Numbered from the stretch's first letter, positions 10,355 to 22,775 are shown. The stretch is DNA of 64,000 nt from Plasmopara viticola (GCA_001695595.3 MBPM02000152.1:1-64000), one strand, 5' to 3'. Notes: a model not told the origin generated them from the letters alone. A program made the numbers and translations.

Positions 10355-10627
10355 AGAATGATTTATGCAATGGCCTCACGACATATAACTCGTATATCTG
10401 CCCAATGGCGTGTACAAAGGCTACATTTTGAGCTCGCTTGATAACACCGACAGCCTTATTATTGCTCGAGCATGATCGACCGTGACAGCGTCGTCTTGAT
10501 TTCAGCTATTGCAATATTAAATTAATTTAGACAAACGCGTCCTCAACTCATCCGTAATAAATTAAAGGAATCTGAGGAGCAAGAAATGTGAAACAAGAGT
10601 ACGATATTGTCGATAAAAATAAATTGT

Positions 10628-10700
10628 TATCAGTGGAGGGGATCGAACCCTCGATCTCGAGCGTGTAAAACTCGCGTCCTAACCACTAGACGACACTGAC
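10628..10700 (-). tRNA. tRNA-Val(TAC), class A
   Basis: 3' S2, 5' S1; T5; intact. Confidence 0.9.
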
Positions 10701-10973
10701 AGGTTCTTGTGTAGTATGGCTTGGCAACACATAACTCTTAATCGTAATCAGTCTCTTGTACGCTGGCTTTTATATCGAGCAGATCAAAGCCGGCTTAGTA
10801 CCACCATATTGCTCAAGCTTGGGCCACTGCGGCAGTGTCATCTGTCGTGCTAGCGTTCGCTCTAATATATAAATGGAAACACAAGCTGAAGTGATTAACA
10901 TCAACTTAAAGAAGACAGCGCACCAAAGAAAAGTGGAGCAAGAGAACATTTTGGTCAATAAGAAATAATATGA

Positions 10974-11046
10974 TATCAGAGGAGGGGATCGAACCCTCGA
11001 TCTCGAGCGTGTGAAGCTCGCGTCCTAACCACTAGACGACACTGAC
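10974..11046 (-). tRNA. tRNA-Val(CAC), class B
   Basis: 3' S1, 5' S2; no T4; intact. Confidence 0.8.
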
Positions 11047-11320
11047 AGAATGATTTATGCAATGGCCTCACGACATATAACTCGTATATCTGCCCAATGG
11101 CGTGTACAAAGGCTACATTTTGAGCTCGCTTGATAACACCGACAGCCTTATTATTGCTCGAGCATGATCGACCGTGACAGCGTCGTCTTGATTGTCAGCT
11201 ATTGCAATATCAAATTAATTTACACAAACGCGTCCTATACTCATCCGTAATAAATTAAAGGAATCTGAGGAGCAAGAAATGTGAAACAAGAGTACGATAT
11301 TGTCGATAAAAATAAATTGT

Positions 11321-11393
11321 TATCAGTGGAGGGGATCGAACCCTCGATCTCGAGCGTGTAAAACTCGCGTCCTAACCACTAGACGACACTGAC
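11321..11393 (-). tRNA. tRNA-Val(TAC), class A
   Basis: 3' S2, 5' S1; T5; intact. Confidence 0.9.
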
Positions 11394-11665
11394 AGGTTCT
11401 TGTATAGTATGGCTTGGCAACACATAACTTTAATCGTAATCAGTCTCTTGTACGCTGGCTTTTATATCGAGCAGATCAAAGCCGGCTTAGTACCACCATA
11501 TTGCTCAAGCTTGGGCCACTGCGGCAGTGTCATCTGTCGTGCTAGCGTTCGCTCTAATATATAAATGGAAACACAAGCTGAAGTGATTAACATCAACTTA
11601 AAGAAGACAGCGCACCAAAGAAAAGTGGAGCAAGAGAACATTTTGGTCAATAAGAAATAATATGA

Positions 11666-11738
11666 TATCAGAGGAGGGGATCGAACCCTCGATCTCGAGC
11701 GTGTGAAGCTCGCGTCCTAACCACTAGACGACACTGAC
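11666..11738 (-). tRNA. tRNA-Val(CAC), class B
   Basis: 3' S1, 5' S2; no T4; intact. Confidence 0.8.
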
Positions 11739-12012
11739 AGAATGGTTTATGCAATGGCCTCACGACATATAACTCGTATATCTGCCCAATGGCGTGTACA
11801 AAGGCTACATTTTGAGCTCGCTTGATAACACCGACAGCCTTATTATTGCTCGAGCATGATCGACCGTGACAGCGTCGTCTTGATTGTCAGCTATTGCAAT
11901 ATCAAATTAATTTAGACGAACGCGTTCTCTACTCATCCGTAATAAATTGAAGGAATCTGAGGAGCAAGAAATGTGAAACAAGAGTACGATATTGTCGATT
12001 AAAATCAATTGT

Positions 12013-12084
12013 TATTAGTGGAGGGATCGAACCCTCGATCTCGAGCGTGTGAAGCTCGCGTCCTAACCACTAGACGACACTGAC
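12013..12084 (-). tRNA. tRNA-Val(CAC), class C
   Basis: 3' S2b, 5' S2c; T4; C3-A70; one C lost in the 3' T stem (72 nt). Confidence 0.6.
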
Positions 12085-12350
12085 AGAATGGTTTATGCAA
12101 TGGCCTCACGACATATAACTCGTATATCTGCCCAATGGCGTGTACAAAGGCTCATTTTGAGCTCGCTTGATAACACCGACAGCCTTATTATTGCTCGAGC
12201 ATGATCGACCGTGACAGCGTCGTCTTGATTTCAGCTATTGCAATATTTAATTAACAAAACGCGTCCTCTTTTCATCCGTAAAAATTAAAGGAATCTGAGG
12301 AGCAAGAAATGTGAAACAAGAGTACGATATTGTCGATAAAAATAAATTGT

Positions 12351-12423
12351 TATCAGTGGAGGGGATCGAACCCTCGATCTCGAGCGTGTGAAGCTCGCGT
12401 CCTAACCACTAGACGACACTGAC
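12351..12423 (-). tRNA. tRNA-Val(CAC), class A
   Basis: 3' S2c, 5' S1; T5; intact. Confidence 0.9.
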
Positions 12424-12693
12424 AGGTTCTTGTGTAGTATGGCTTGGCAACACATAACTCTTAATCGTAATCAGTCTCTTGTACGCTGGCTTTTATATCG
12501 AGCAGATCAAAGCCGGCTTAGTACCACCATATTGCTCAAGCTTGGGCCACTGCGGCAGTGTCATCTGTCGTGCTAGCGTTCGCTCTAATATATAAATGGA
12601 AACACAAGCTGAAGTGATTAACATCAAAAAAGAGACAGCGCACCAAAGAAAAGTGGAGCAAGAGAACATTTTGGTCAATAAGAAATAATATGA

Positions 12694-12766
12694 TATCAGA
12701 GGAGGGGATCGAACCCTCGATCTCGAGCGTGTGAAGCTCGCGTCCTAACCACTAGACGACACTGAC
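12694..12766 (-). tRNA. tRNA-Val(CAC), class B
   Basis: 3' S1, 5' S2; no T4; intact. Confidence 0.8.
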
Positions 12767-13039
12767 AGAATGATTTATGCAATGGCCTCACGACATATAA
12801 CTCGTATATCTGCCCAATGGCGTGTACAAAGGCTACATTTTGAGCTCGCTTGATAACACCGACAGCCTTATTATTGCTCGAGCATGATCGACCGTGACAG
12901 CGTCGTCTTGATTGTCAGCTATTGCAATATCAAATTAATTTACACAAACGCGTCTATACTCATCCGTAATAAATTAAAGGAATCTGAGGAGCAAGAAATG
13001 TGAAACAAGAGTACGATATTGTCGATAAAAATAAATTGT

Positions 13040-13112
13040 TATCAGTGGAGGGGATCGAACCCTCGATCTCGAGCGTGTAAAACTCGCGTCCTAACCACTA
13101 GACGACACTGAC
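13040..13112 (-). tRNA. tRNA-Val(TAC), class A
   Basis: 3' S2, 5' S1; T5; intact. Confidence 0.9.
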
Positions 13113-13384
13113 AGGTTCTTGTATATATGGCTTGGCAACACATAACTTTTAATCGTAATCAGTCTCTTGTACGCTGGCTTTTATATCGAGCAGATCAAAG
13201 CCGGCTTAGTACCACCATATTGCTCAAGCTTGGGCCACTGCGGCAGTGTCATCTGTCGTGCTAGCGTTCGCTCTAATATATAAATGGAAACACAAGCTGA
13301 AGTGATTAACATCAACTTAAAGAAGACAGCGCACCAAAGAAAAGTGGAGCAAGAGAACATTTTGGTCAATAAGAAATAATATGA

Positions 13385-13457
13385 TATCAGAGGAGGGGAT
13401 CGAACCCTCGATCTCGAGCGTGTGAAGCTCGCGTCCTAACCACTAGACGACACTGAC
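13385..13457 (-). tRNA. tRNA-Val(CAC), class B
   Basis: 3' S1, 5' S2; no T4; intact. Confidence 0.8.
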
Positions 13458-13730
13458 AGAATGATTTATGCAATGGCCTCACGACATATAACTCGTATAT
13501 CTGCCCAATGGCGTGTACAAAGGCTACATTTTGAGCTCGCTTGATAACACCGACAGCCTTATTATTGCTCGAGCATGATCGACCGTGACAGCGTCGTCTT
13601 GATTGTCAGCTATTGCAATATCAAATTAATTTAGACGAACGCGTTCTCTACTCATCCGTAATAAATTGAAGGAATCTGAGGAGCAAGAAATGTGAAACAA
13701 GAGTACGATATTGTCGATTAAAATAATTGT

Positions 13731-13803
13731 TATTAGTGGAGGGGATCGAACCCTCGATCTCGAGCGTGTGAAGCTCGCGTCCTAACCACTAGACGACACT
13801 GAC
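13731..13803 (-). tRNA. tRNA-Val(CAC), class C
   Basis: 3' S2b, 5' S2c; T4; C3-A70. Confidence 0.78.
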
Positions 13804-14069
13804 AGAATGGTTTATGCAATGGCCTCACGACATATAACTCGTATATCTGCCCAATGGCGTGTACAAAGGCTCATTTTGAGCTCGCTTGATAACACCGACA
13901 GCCTTATTATTGCTCGAGCATGATCGACCGTGACAGCGTCGTCTTGATTTCAGCTATTGCAATATTTAATTAACAAAACGCGTCCTCTTTTCATCCGTAA
14001 AAAATTAAAGGAATCTGAGGAGCAAGAAATGTGAAACAAGAGTACGATATTGTCGAAAAAATAAATTGT

Positions 14070-14142
14070 TATCAGTGGAGGGGATCGAACCCTCGATCTC
14101 GAGCGTGTGAAGCTCGCGTCCTAACCACTAGACGACACTGAC
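14070..14142 (-). tRNA. tRNA-Val(CAC), class A
   Basis: 3' S2c, 5' S1; T6; intact. Confidence 0.9.
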
Positions 14143-14415
14143 AGGTTCTTGTGTAGTATGGCTTGGCAACACATAACTCTTAATCGTAATCAGTCTCTTG
14201 TACGCTGGCTTTTATATCGAGCAGATCAAAGCCGGCTTAGTACCACCATATTGCTCAAGCTTGGGCCACTGCGGCAGTGTCATCTGTCGTGCTAGCGTTC
14301 GCTCTAATATATAAATGGAAACACAAGCTGAAGTGATTAACATCAACTTAAAGAAGACAGCGCACCAAAGAAAAGTGGAGCAAGAGAACATTTTGGTCAA
14401 TAAGAAATAATATGA

Positions 14416-14488
14416 TATCAGAGGAGGGGATCGAACCCTCGATCTCGAGCGTGTGAAGCTCGCGTCCTAACCACTAGACGACACTGAC
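14416..14488 (-). tRNA. tRNA-Val(CAC), class B
   Basis: 3' S1, 5' S2; no T4; intact. Confidence 0.8.
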
Positions 14489-14760
14489 AGAATGATTTAT
14501 GCAATGGCCTCACGACATATAACTCGTATATCTGCCCAATGGCGTGTACAAAGGCTACATTTTGAGCTCGCTTGATAACACCGACAGCCTTATTATTGCT
14601 CGAGCATGATCGACCGTGACAGCGTCGTCTTGATTTCAGCTATTGCAATATTAAATTAATTTAGACAAACGCGTCCTCAACTCATCCGTAATAAATTAAA
14701 GGAATCTGAGGAGCAAGAAATGTGAAACAAGAGTACGATATTGTCGATAAAAATAATTGT

Positions 14761-14833
14761 TATCAGTGGAGGGGATCGAACCCTCGATCTCGAGCGTGTA
14801 AAACTCGCGTCCTAACCACTAGACGACACTGAC
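14761..14833 (-). tRNA. tRNA-Val(TAC), class A
   Basis: 3' S2, 5' S1; T5; intact. Confidence 0.9.
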
Positions 14834-15106
14834 AGGTTCTTGTGTAGTATGGCTTGGCAACACATAACTCTTAATCGTAATCAGTCTCTTGTACGCTGGC
14901 TTTTATATCGAGCAGATCAAAGCCGGCTTAGTACCACCATATTGCTCAAGCTTGGGCCACTGCGGCAGTGTCATCTGTCGTGCTAGCGTTCGCTCTAATA
15001 TATAAATGGAAACACAAGCTGAAGTGATTAACATCAACTTAAAGAAGACAGCGCACCAAAGAAAAGTGGAGCAAGAGAACATTTTGGTCAATAAGAAATA
15101 ATATGA

Positions 15107-15179
15107 TATCAGAGGAGGGGATCGAACCCTCGATCTCGAGCGTGTGAAGCTCGCGTCCTAACCACTAGACGACACTGAC
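15107..15179 (-). tRNA. tRNA-Val(CAC), class B
   Basis: 3' S1, 5' S2; no T4; intact. Confidence 0.8.
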
Positions 15180-15453
15180 AGAATGATTTATGCAATGGCC
15201 TCACGACATATAACTCGTATATCTGCCCAATGGCGTGTACAAAGGCTACATTTTGAGCTCGCTTGATAACACCGACAGCCTTATTATTGCTCGAGCATGA
15301 TCGACCGTGACAGCGTCGTCTTGATTGTCAGCTATTGCAATATCAAATTAATTTACACAAACGCGTCTTATACTCATCCGTAATAAATTAAAGGAATCTG
15401 AGGAGCAAGAAATGTGAAACAAGAGTACGATATTGTCGATAAAAATAAATTGT

Positions 15454-15526
15454 TATCAGTGGAGGGGATCGAACCCTCGATCTCGAGCGTGTAAAACTCG
15501 CGTCCTAACCACTAGACGACACTGAC
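15454..15526 (-). tRNA. tRNA-Val(TAC), class A
   Basis: 3' S2, 5' S1; T5; intact. Confidence 0.9.
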
Positions 15527-15797
15527 AGGTTCTTGTATATATGGCTTGGCAACACATAACTCTTAATCGTAATCAGTCTCTTGTACGCTGGCTTTTATAT
15601 CGAGCAGATCAAAGCCGGCTTAGTACCACCATATTGCTCAAGCTTGGGCCACTGCGGCAGTGTCATCTGTCGTGCTAGCGTTCGCTCTAATATATAAATG
15701 GAAACACAAGCTGAAGTGATTAACATCAACTTAAAGAAGACAGCGCACCAAAGAAAAGTGGAGCAAGAGAACATTTTGGTCAATAAAAATAATATGA

Positions 15798-15870
15798 TAT
15801 CAGAGGAGGGGATCGAACCCTCGATCTCGAGCGTGTGAAGCTCGCGTCCTAACCACTAGACGACACTGAC
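15798..15870 (-). tRNA. tRNA-Val(CAC), class B, S1 on both sides
   Basis: 3' S1, 5' S1; T5 in the trailer ('caataaaaat'); intact. Confidence 0.8.
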
Positions 15871-16143
15871 AGGTTCTTGTGTAGTATGGCTTGGCAACAC
15901 ATAACTCTTAATCGTAATCAGTCTCTTGTACGCTGGCTTTTATATCGAGCAGATCAAAGCCGGCTTAGTACCACCATATTGCTCAAGCTTGGGCCACTGC
16001 GGCAGTGTCATCTGTCGTGCTAGCGTTCGCTCTAATATATAAATGGAAACACAAGCTGAAGTGATTAACATCAACTTAAAGAAGACAGCGCACCAAAGAA
16101 AAGTGGAGCAAGAGAACATTTTGGTCAATAAGAAATAATATGA

Positions 16144-16216
16144 TATCAGAGGAGGGGATCGAACCCTCGATCTCGAGCGTGTGAAGCTCGCGTCCTAACC
16201 ACTAGACGACACTGAC
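16144..16216 (-). tRNA. tRNA-Val(CAC), class B, S1 on both sides
   Basis: 3' S1, 5' S1; no T4; intact. Confidence 0.8.
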
Positions 16217-16490
16217 AGGTTCTTGTATAGTATGGCTTGGCAACACATAACTCTTAATCGTAATCAGTCTCTTGTACGCTGGCTTTTATATCGAGCAGAT
16301 CAAAGCCGGCTTAGTACCACCATATTGCTCAAGCTTGGGCCACTGCGGCAGTGTCATCTGTCGTGCTAGCGTTCGCTCTAATATAAAAATGGAAATACAA
16401 GCTGAAGTGATTAAGCATCAACTTAAAGAAGACAGCGCACCAAAGAAAAGTGGAGCAAGAGAACATTTTGGTCAATAAGAAATAATATGA

Positions 16491-16563
16491 TATCAGAGGA
16501 GGGGATCGAACCCTCGATCTCGAGCGTGTGAAGCTCGCGTCCTAACCACTAGACGACACTGAC
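16491..16563 (-). tRNA. tRNA-Val(CAC), class B
   Basis: 3' S1, 5' S2; no T4; intact. Confidence 0.8.
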
Positions 16564-16835
16564 AGAATGTTTATGCAATGGCCTCACGACATATAACTCG
16601 TATATCTGCCCAATGGCGTGTACAAAGGCTACATTTTGAGCTCGCTTGATAACACCGACAGCCTTATTATTGCTCGAGCATGATCGACCGTGACAGCGTC
16701 GTCTTGATTGTCAGCTATTGCAATATCAAATTAATTTACACAAACGCGTCTCTACTCATCCGTAATAAATTAAAGGAATCTGAGGAGCAAGAAATGTGAA
16801 ACAAGAGTACGATATTGTCGATAAAAATAAATTGT

Positions 16836-16908
16836 TATCAGTGGAGGGGATCGAACCCTCGATCTCGAGCGTGTAAAACTCGCGTCCTAACCACTAGACG
16901 ACACTGAC
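16836..16908 (-). tRNA. tRNA-Val(TAC), class A
   Basis: 3' S2, 5' S1; T5; intact. Confidence 0.9.
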
Positions 16909-17177
16909 AGGTTCTTGTATAGTATGGCTTGGCAACACATAACTCTTAATCGTAATAGTCTCTTGTACGCTGGCTTTTACATCGAGCAGATCAAAGCCGG
17001 CTTAGTACCACCATATTGCTCAAGCTTGGGCCACTGCGGCAGTGTCATCTGTCGTGCTAGCGTTCGCTCTAATATATAAATGGAAACACAAGCTGAAGTG
17101 ATAACATCAAAAAGAGATGACAGCGCACCAAAGAAAAGTGAGCAAGAGAACATTTTGGTCAATAAGAAATAATATGA

Positions 17178-17250
17178 TATCAGAGGAGGGGATCGAACCC
17201 TCGATCTCGAGCGTGTGAAGCTCGCGTCCTAACCACTAGACGACACTGAC
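17178..17250 (-). tRNA. tRNA-Val(CAC), class B, S1 on both sides
   Basis: 3' S1, 5' S1; no T4; intact. Confidence 0.8.
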
Positions 17251-17522
17251 AGGTTCTTGTATAGTATGGCTTGGCAACACATAACTCTTAATCGTAATCA
17301 GTCTCTTGTACGCTGGCTTTTATATCGAGCAGATCAAAGCCGGCTTAGTACCACCATATTGCTCAAGCTTGGGCCACTGCGGCAGTGTCATCTGTCGTGC
17401 TAGCGTTCGCTCTAATATAAAAATGGAAAACAAGCTGAAGTGATTAACATCAACTTAAAGAAGACAGCGCACCAAAGAAAAGTGGAGCAAGAGAACATTT
17501 TGGTCAAAAAGAAATAATATGA

Positions 17523-17595
17523 TATCAGAGGAGGGGATCGAACCCTCGATCTCGAGCGTGTGAAGCTCGCGTCCTAACCACTAGACGACACTGAC
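17523..17595 (-). tRNA. tRNA-Val(CAC), class B
   Basis: 3' S1, 5' S2; T5 variant trailer; intact. Confidence 0.82.
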
Positions 17596-17866
17596 AGAAT
17601 GGTTATGCAATGGCCTCACGACATATAACTCGTATATCTGCCCAATGGCGTGTACAAAGGCTCATTTTGAGCTCGCTTGATAACACCGACAGCCTTATTA
17701 TTGCTCGAGCATGATCGACCGTGACAGCGTCGTCTTGATTTCAGCTATTGCAATATTAAATTAATTTAGACAAACGCGTCCTCAACTCATCCGTAATAAA
17801 TTAAAGGAATCTGAGGAGCAAGAAATGTGAAACAAGAGTACGATATTGTCGATAAAAATAAATTGT

Positions 17867-17939
17867 TATCAGTGGAGGGGATCGAACCCTCGATCTCGAG
17901 CGTGTAAAACTCGCGTCCTAACCACTAGACGACACTGAC
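17867..17939 (-). tRNA. tRNA-Val(TAC), class A
   Basis: 3' S2, 5' S1; T5; intact. Confidence 0.9.
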
Positions 17940-18212
17940 AGGTTCTTGTGTAGTATGGCTTGGCAACACATAACTCTTAATCGTAATCAGTCTCTTGTAC
18001 GCTGGCTTTTATATCGAGCAGATCAAAGCCGGCTTAGTACCACCATATTGCTCAAGCTTGGGCCACTGCGGCAGTGTCATCTGTCGTGCTAGCGTTCGCT
18101 CTAATATATAAATGGAAACACAAGCTGAAGTGATTAACATCAACTTAAAGAAGACAGCGCACCAAAGAAAAGTGGAGCAAGAGAACATTTTGGTCAATAA
18201 GAAATAATATGA

Positions 18213-18285
18213 TATCAGAGGAGGGGATCGAACCCTCGATCTCGAGCGTGTGAAGCTCGCGTCCTAACCACTAGACGACACTGAC
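18213..18285 (-). tRNA. tRNA-Val(CAC), class B
   Basis: 3' S1, 5' S2; no T4; intact. Confidence 0.8.
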
Positions 18286-18558
18286 AGAATGATTTATGCA
18301 ATGGCCTCACGACATATAACTCGTATATCTGCCCAATGGCGTGTACAAAGGCTCATTTTGAGCTCGCTTGATAACACCGACAGCCTTATTATTGCTCGAG
18401 CATGATCGACCGTGACAGCGTCGTCTTGATTGTCAGCTATTGCAATATCAAATTAATTTACACAAACGCGTCCTCTACTCATCCGTAATAAATTAAAGGA
18501 ATCTGAGGAGCAAGAAATGTGAAACAAGAGTACGATATTGTCGATAAAAATAAATTGT

Positions 18559-18631
18559 TATCAGTGGAGGGGATCGAACCCTCGATCTCGAGCGTGTAAA
18601 ACTCGCGTCCTAACCACTAGACGACACTGAC
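18559..18631 (-). tRNA. tRNA-Val(TAC), class A
   Basis: 3' S2, 5' S1; T5; intact. Confidence 0.9.
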
Positions 18632-18899
18632 AGGTTCTTGTATATATGGCTTGGCAACACATAACTCTTAATCGTAATCAGTCTCTTGTACGCTGGCTTT
18701 TAATCGAGCAGATCAAAGCCGGCTTAGTACCACCATATTGCTCAAGCTTGGGCCACTGCGGCAGTGTCATCTGTCGTGCTAGCGTTCGCTCTAATATATA
18801 AATGGAAACACAAGCTGAAGTGATTAACATCAAAAAGAAGACAGCGCACCAAAGAAAAGTGGAGCAAGAGAACATTTTGGTCAATAAGAAATAATATGA

Positions 18900-18972
18900 T
18901 ATCAGAGGAGGGGATCGAACCCTCGATCTCGAGCGTGTGAAGCTCGCGTCCTAACCACTAGACGACACTGAC
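18900..18972 (-). tRNA. tRNA-Val(CAC), class B
   Basis: 3' S1, 5' S2; no T4; intact. Confidence 0.8.
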
Positions 18973-19245
18973 AGAATGATTTATGCAATGGCCTCACGAC
19001 ATATAACTCGTATATCTGCCCAATGGCGTGTACAAAGGCTACATTTTGAGCTCGCTTGATAACACCGACAGCCTTATTATTGCTCGAGCATGATCGACCG
19101 TGACAGCGTCGTCTTGATTTCAGCTATTGCAATATTAAATTAATTTAGACAAACGCGTCCTCAACTCATCCGTAATAAATTAAAGGAATCTGAGGAGCAA
19201 GAAATGTGAAACAAGAGTACGATATTGTCGATAAAAATAAATTGT

Positions 19246-19318
19246 TATCAGTGGAGGGGATCGAACCCTCGATCTCGAGCGTGTAAAACTCGCGTCCTAA
19301 CCACTAGACGACACTGAC
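19246..19318 (-). tRNA. tRNA-Val(TAC), class A
   Basis: 3' S2, 5' S1; T5; intact. Confidence 0.9.
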
Positions 19319-19591
19319 AGGTTCTTGTGTAGTATGGCTTGGCAACACATAACTCTTAATCGTAATCAGTCTCTTGTACGCTGGCTTTTATATCGAGCAG
19401 ATCAAAGCCGGCTTAGTACCACCATATTGCTCAAGCTTGGGCCACTGCGGCAGTGTCATCTGTCGTGCTAGCGTTCGCTCTAATATATAAATGGAAACAC
19501 AAGCTGAAGTGATTAACATCAACTTAAAGAAGACAGCGCACCAAAGAAAAGTGGAGCAAGAGAACATTTTGGTCAATAAGAAATAATATGA

Positions 19592-19664
19592 TATCAGAGG
19601 AGGGGATCGAACCCTCGATCTCGAGCGTGTGAAGCTCGCGTCCTAACCACTAGACGACACTGAC
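19592..19664 (-). tRNA. tRNA-Val(CAC), class B
   Basis: 3' S1, 5' S2; no T4; intact. Confidence 0.8.
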
Positions 19665-19938
19665 AGAATGATTTATGCAATGGCCTCACGACATATAACT
19701 CGTATATCTGCCCAATGGCGTGTACAAAGGCTACATTTTGAGCTCGCTTGATAACACCGACAGCCTTATTATTGCTCGAGCATGATCGACCGTGACAGCG
19801 TCGTCTTGATTGTCAGCTATTGCAATATCAAATTAATTTACACAAACGCGTCCTATACTCATCCGTAATAAATTAAAGGAATCTGAGGAGCAAGAAATGT
19901 GAAACAAGAGTACGATATTGTCGATAAAAATAAATTGT

Positions 19939-20011
19939 TATCAGTGGAGGGGATCGAACCCTCGATCTCGAGCGTGTAAAACTCGCGTCCTAACCACTAG
20001 ACGACACTGAC
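19939..20011 (-). tRNA. tRNA-Val(TAC), class A
   Basis: 3' S2, 5' S1; T5; intact. Confidence 0.9.
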
Positions 20012-20284
20012 AGGTTCTTGTATAGTATGGCTTGGCAACACATAACTCTTAATCGTAATCAGTCTCTTGTACGCTGGCTTTTATATCGAGCAGATCAAAG
20101 CCGGCTTAGTACCACCATATTGCTCAAGCTTGGGCCACTGCGGCAGTGTCATCTGTCGTGCTAGCGTTCGCTCTAATATATAAATGGAAACACAAGCTGA
20201 AGTGATTAACATCAACTTAAAGAAGACAGCGCACCAAAGAAAAGTGGAGCAAGAGAACATTTTGGTCAATAAGAAATAATATGA

Positions 20285-20357
20285 TATCAGAGGAGGGGAT
20301 CGAACCCTCGATCTCGAGCGTGTGAAGCTCGCGTCCTAACCACTAGACGACACTGAC
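20285..20357 (-). tRNA. tRNA-Val(CAC), class B
   Basis: 3' S1, 5' S2; no T4; intact. Confidence 0.8.
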
Positions 20358-20631
20358 AGAATGATTTATGCAATGGCCTCACGACATATAACTCGTATAT
20401 CTGCCCAATGGCGTGTACAAAGGCTACATTTTGAGCTCGCTTGATAACACCGACAGCCTTATTATTGCTCGAGCATGATCGACCGTGACAGCGTCGTCTT
20501 GATTGTCAGCTATTGCAATATTAAATTAATTTAGACAAACGCGTTCTCTACTCATCCGTAATAAATTGAAGGAATCTGAGGAGCAAGAAATGTGAAACAA
20601 GAGTACGATATTGTCGATTAAAATCAATTGT

Positions 20632-20704
20632 TATTAGTGGAGGGGATCGAACCCTCGATCTCGAGCGTGTGAAGCTCGCGTCCTAACCACTAGACGACAC
20701 TGAC
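20632..20704 (-). tRNA. tRNA-Val(CAC), class C
   Basis: 3' S2b, 5' S2c; T4; C3-A70. Confidence 0.78.
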
Positions 20705-20975
20705 AGAATGGTTTATGCAATGGCCTCACGACATATAACTCGTATATCTGCCCAATGGCGTGTACAAAGGCTCATTTTGAGCTCGCTTGATAACACCGAC
20801 AGCCTTATTATTGCTCGAGCATGATCGACCGTGACAGCGTCGTCTTGATTTCAGCTATTGCAATATTAAATTAATTTGGACAAACGCGTCCTCTTTTCAT
20901 CCGTAATAAATTAAAGGAATCTGAGGAGCAAGAAATGTGAAACAAGAGTACGATATTGTCGAAAAAATAAATTGT

Positions 20976-21048
20976 TATCAGTGGAGGGGATCGAACCCTC
21001 GATCTCGAGCGTGTGAAGCTCGCGTCCTAACCACTAGACGACACTGAC
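20976..21048 (-). tRNA. tRNA-Val(CAC), class A
   Basis: 3' S2c, 5' S1; T6; intact. Confidence 0.9.
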
Positions 21049-21303
21049 AGGTTCTTGTGTAGTATGGCTTGGCAACACATAACTCTTAATCGTAATCAGT
21101 CTCTTGTACGCTGGCTTTTATATCGAGCAGATCAAAGCCGGCTTAGTACCACCATATTGCTCAAGCTTGGGCCACTGCGCAGTGTCATCTGTCGTGCTAG
21201 CGTTCGCTCTAATATATAAATGGAAACACAAGCTGAAGTGATTAACATCAACTTAAAGAAGACAGCGCACCAAAGAAAAGTGGAGCAAGAGAACATTTTG
21301 GTC

Positions 21304-21308
21304 AAAAA
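21304..21308 (-). terminator. T5 terminator variant after a class B gene
   Basis: Here the S1 end reads 'gtcaaaaag' instead of the usual 'gtcaataag', which creates T5 on the minus strand 12 nt beyond the tRNA. Most class B copies have no run above T3 in this place. Confidence 0.6.
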
Positions 21309-21320
21309 GAAATAATATGA

Positions 21321-21393
21321 TATCAGAGGAGGGGATCGAACCCTCGATCTCGAGCGTGTGAAGCTCGCGTCCTAACCACTAGACGACACTGAC
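21321..21393 (-). tRNA. tRNA-Val(CAC), class B
   Basis: 3' S1, 5' S2; T5 variant trailer; intact. Confidence 0.82.
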
Positions 21394-21666
21394 AGAATGG
21401 TTTATGCAATGGCCTCACGACATATAACTCGTATATCTGCCCAATGGCGTGTACAAAGGCTACATTTTGAGCTCGCTTGATAACACCGACAGCCTTATTA
21501 TTGCTCGAGCATGATCGACCGTGACAGCGTCGTCTTGATTTCAGCTATTGCAATATTAAATTAATTTAGACAAACGCGTCCTCAACTCATCCGTAATAAA
21601 TTAAAGGAATCTGAGGAGCAAGAAATGTGAAACAAGAGTACGATATTGTCGATAAAAATAAATTGT

Positions 21667-21739
21667 TATCAGTGGAGGGGATCGAACCCTCGATCTCGAG
21701 CGTGTAAAACTCGCGTCCTAACCACTAGACGACACTGAC
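21667..21739 (-). tRNA. tRNA-Val(TAC), class A
   Basis: 3' S2, 5' S1; T5; intact. Confidence 0.9.
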
Positions 21740-22012
21740 AGGTTCTTGTGTAGTATGGCTTGGCAACACATAACTTTTAATCGTAATCAGTCTCTTGTAC
21801 GCTGGCTTTTATATCGAGCAGATCAAAGCCGGCTTAGTACCACCATATTGCTCAAGCTTGGGCCACTGCGGCAGTGTCATCTGTCGTGCTAGCGTTCGCT
21901 CTAATATATAAATGGAAACACAAGCTGAAGTGATTAACATCAACTTAAAGAAGACAGCGCACCAAAGAAAAGTGGAGCAAGAGAACATTTTGGTCAATAA
22001 GAAATAATATGA

Positions 22013-22085
22013 TATCAGAGGAGGGGATCGAACCCTCGATCTCGAGCGTGTGAAGCTCGCGTCCTAACCACTAGACGACACTGAC
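22013..22085 (-). tRNA. tRNA-Val(CAC), class B
   Basis: 3' S1, 5' S2; no T4; intact. Confidence 0.8.
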
Positions 22086-22359
22086 AGAATGATTTATGCA
22101 ATGGCCTCACGACATATAACTCGTATATCTGCCCAATGGCGTGTACAAAGGCTACATTTTGAGCTCGCTTGATAACACCGACAGCCTTATTATTGCTCGA
22201 GCATGATCGACCGTGACAGCGTCGTCTTGATTGTCAGCTATTGCAATATCAAATTAATTTACACAAACGCGTTCTCTACTCATCCGTAATAAATTGAAGG
22301 AATCTGAGGAGCAAGAAATGTGAAACAAGAGTACGATATTGTCGATTAAAATCAATTGT

Positions 22360-22432
22360 TATTAGTGGAGGGGATCGAACCCTCGATCTCGAGCGTGTGA
22401 AGCTCGCGTCCTAACCACTAGACGACACTGAC
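22360..22432 (-). tRNA. tRNA-Val(CAC), class C
   Basis: 3' S2b, 5' S2c; T4; C3-A70. Confidence 0.78.
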
Positions 22433-22702
22433 AGAATGGTTTATGCAATGGCCTCACGACATATAACTCGTATATCTGCCCAATGGCGTGTACAAAGGCT
22501 CATTTTGAGCTCGCTTGATAACACCGACAGCCTTATTATTGCTCGAGCATGATCGACCGTGACAGCGTCGTCTTGATTTCAGCTATTGCAATATTAAATT
22601 AATTTGGACAAACGCGTCCTTTTCATCCGTAATAAATTAAAGGAATCTGAGGAGCAAGAAATGTGAAACAAGAGTACGATATTGTCGAGAAAAATAAATT
22701 GT

Positions 22703-22775
22703 TATCAGTGGAGGGGATCGAACCCTCGATCTCGAGCGTGTGAAGCTCGCGTCCTAACCACTAGACGACACTGAC
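22703..22775 (-). tRNA. tRNA-Val(CAC), class A
   Basis: 3' S2c, 5' S1; T5; intact. Confidence 0.9.

Larger units (their letters stand above)
15527..16490 (-). repeat. Run of three consecutive S1 units
   Basis: Three S1 spacers follow each other with class B genes between them, breaking the usual S1/S2 alternation. The likely cause is unequal exchange of one-unit size. Confidence 0.85.

Noticed and set aside
16272..16478. Plus-strand frames of 61-68 residues (16,272; 44,410; 49,537; 56,073)
   Set aside because: Unique to single units with indels; other copies of the same spacer lack them.
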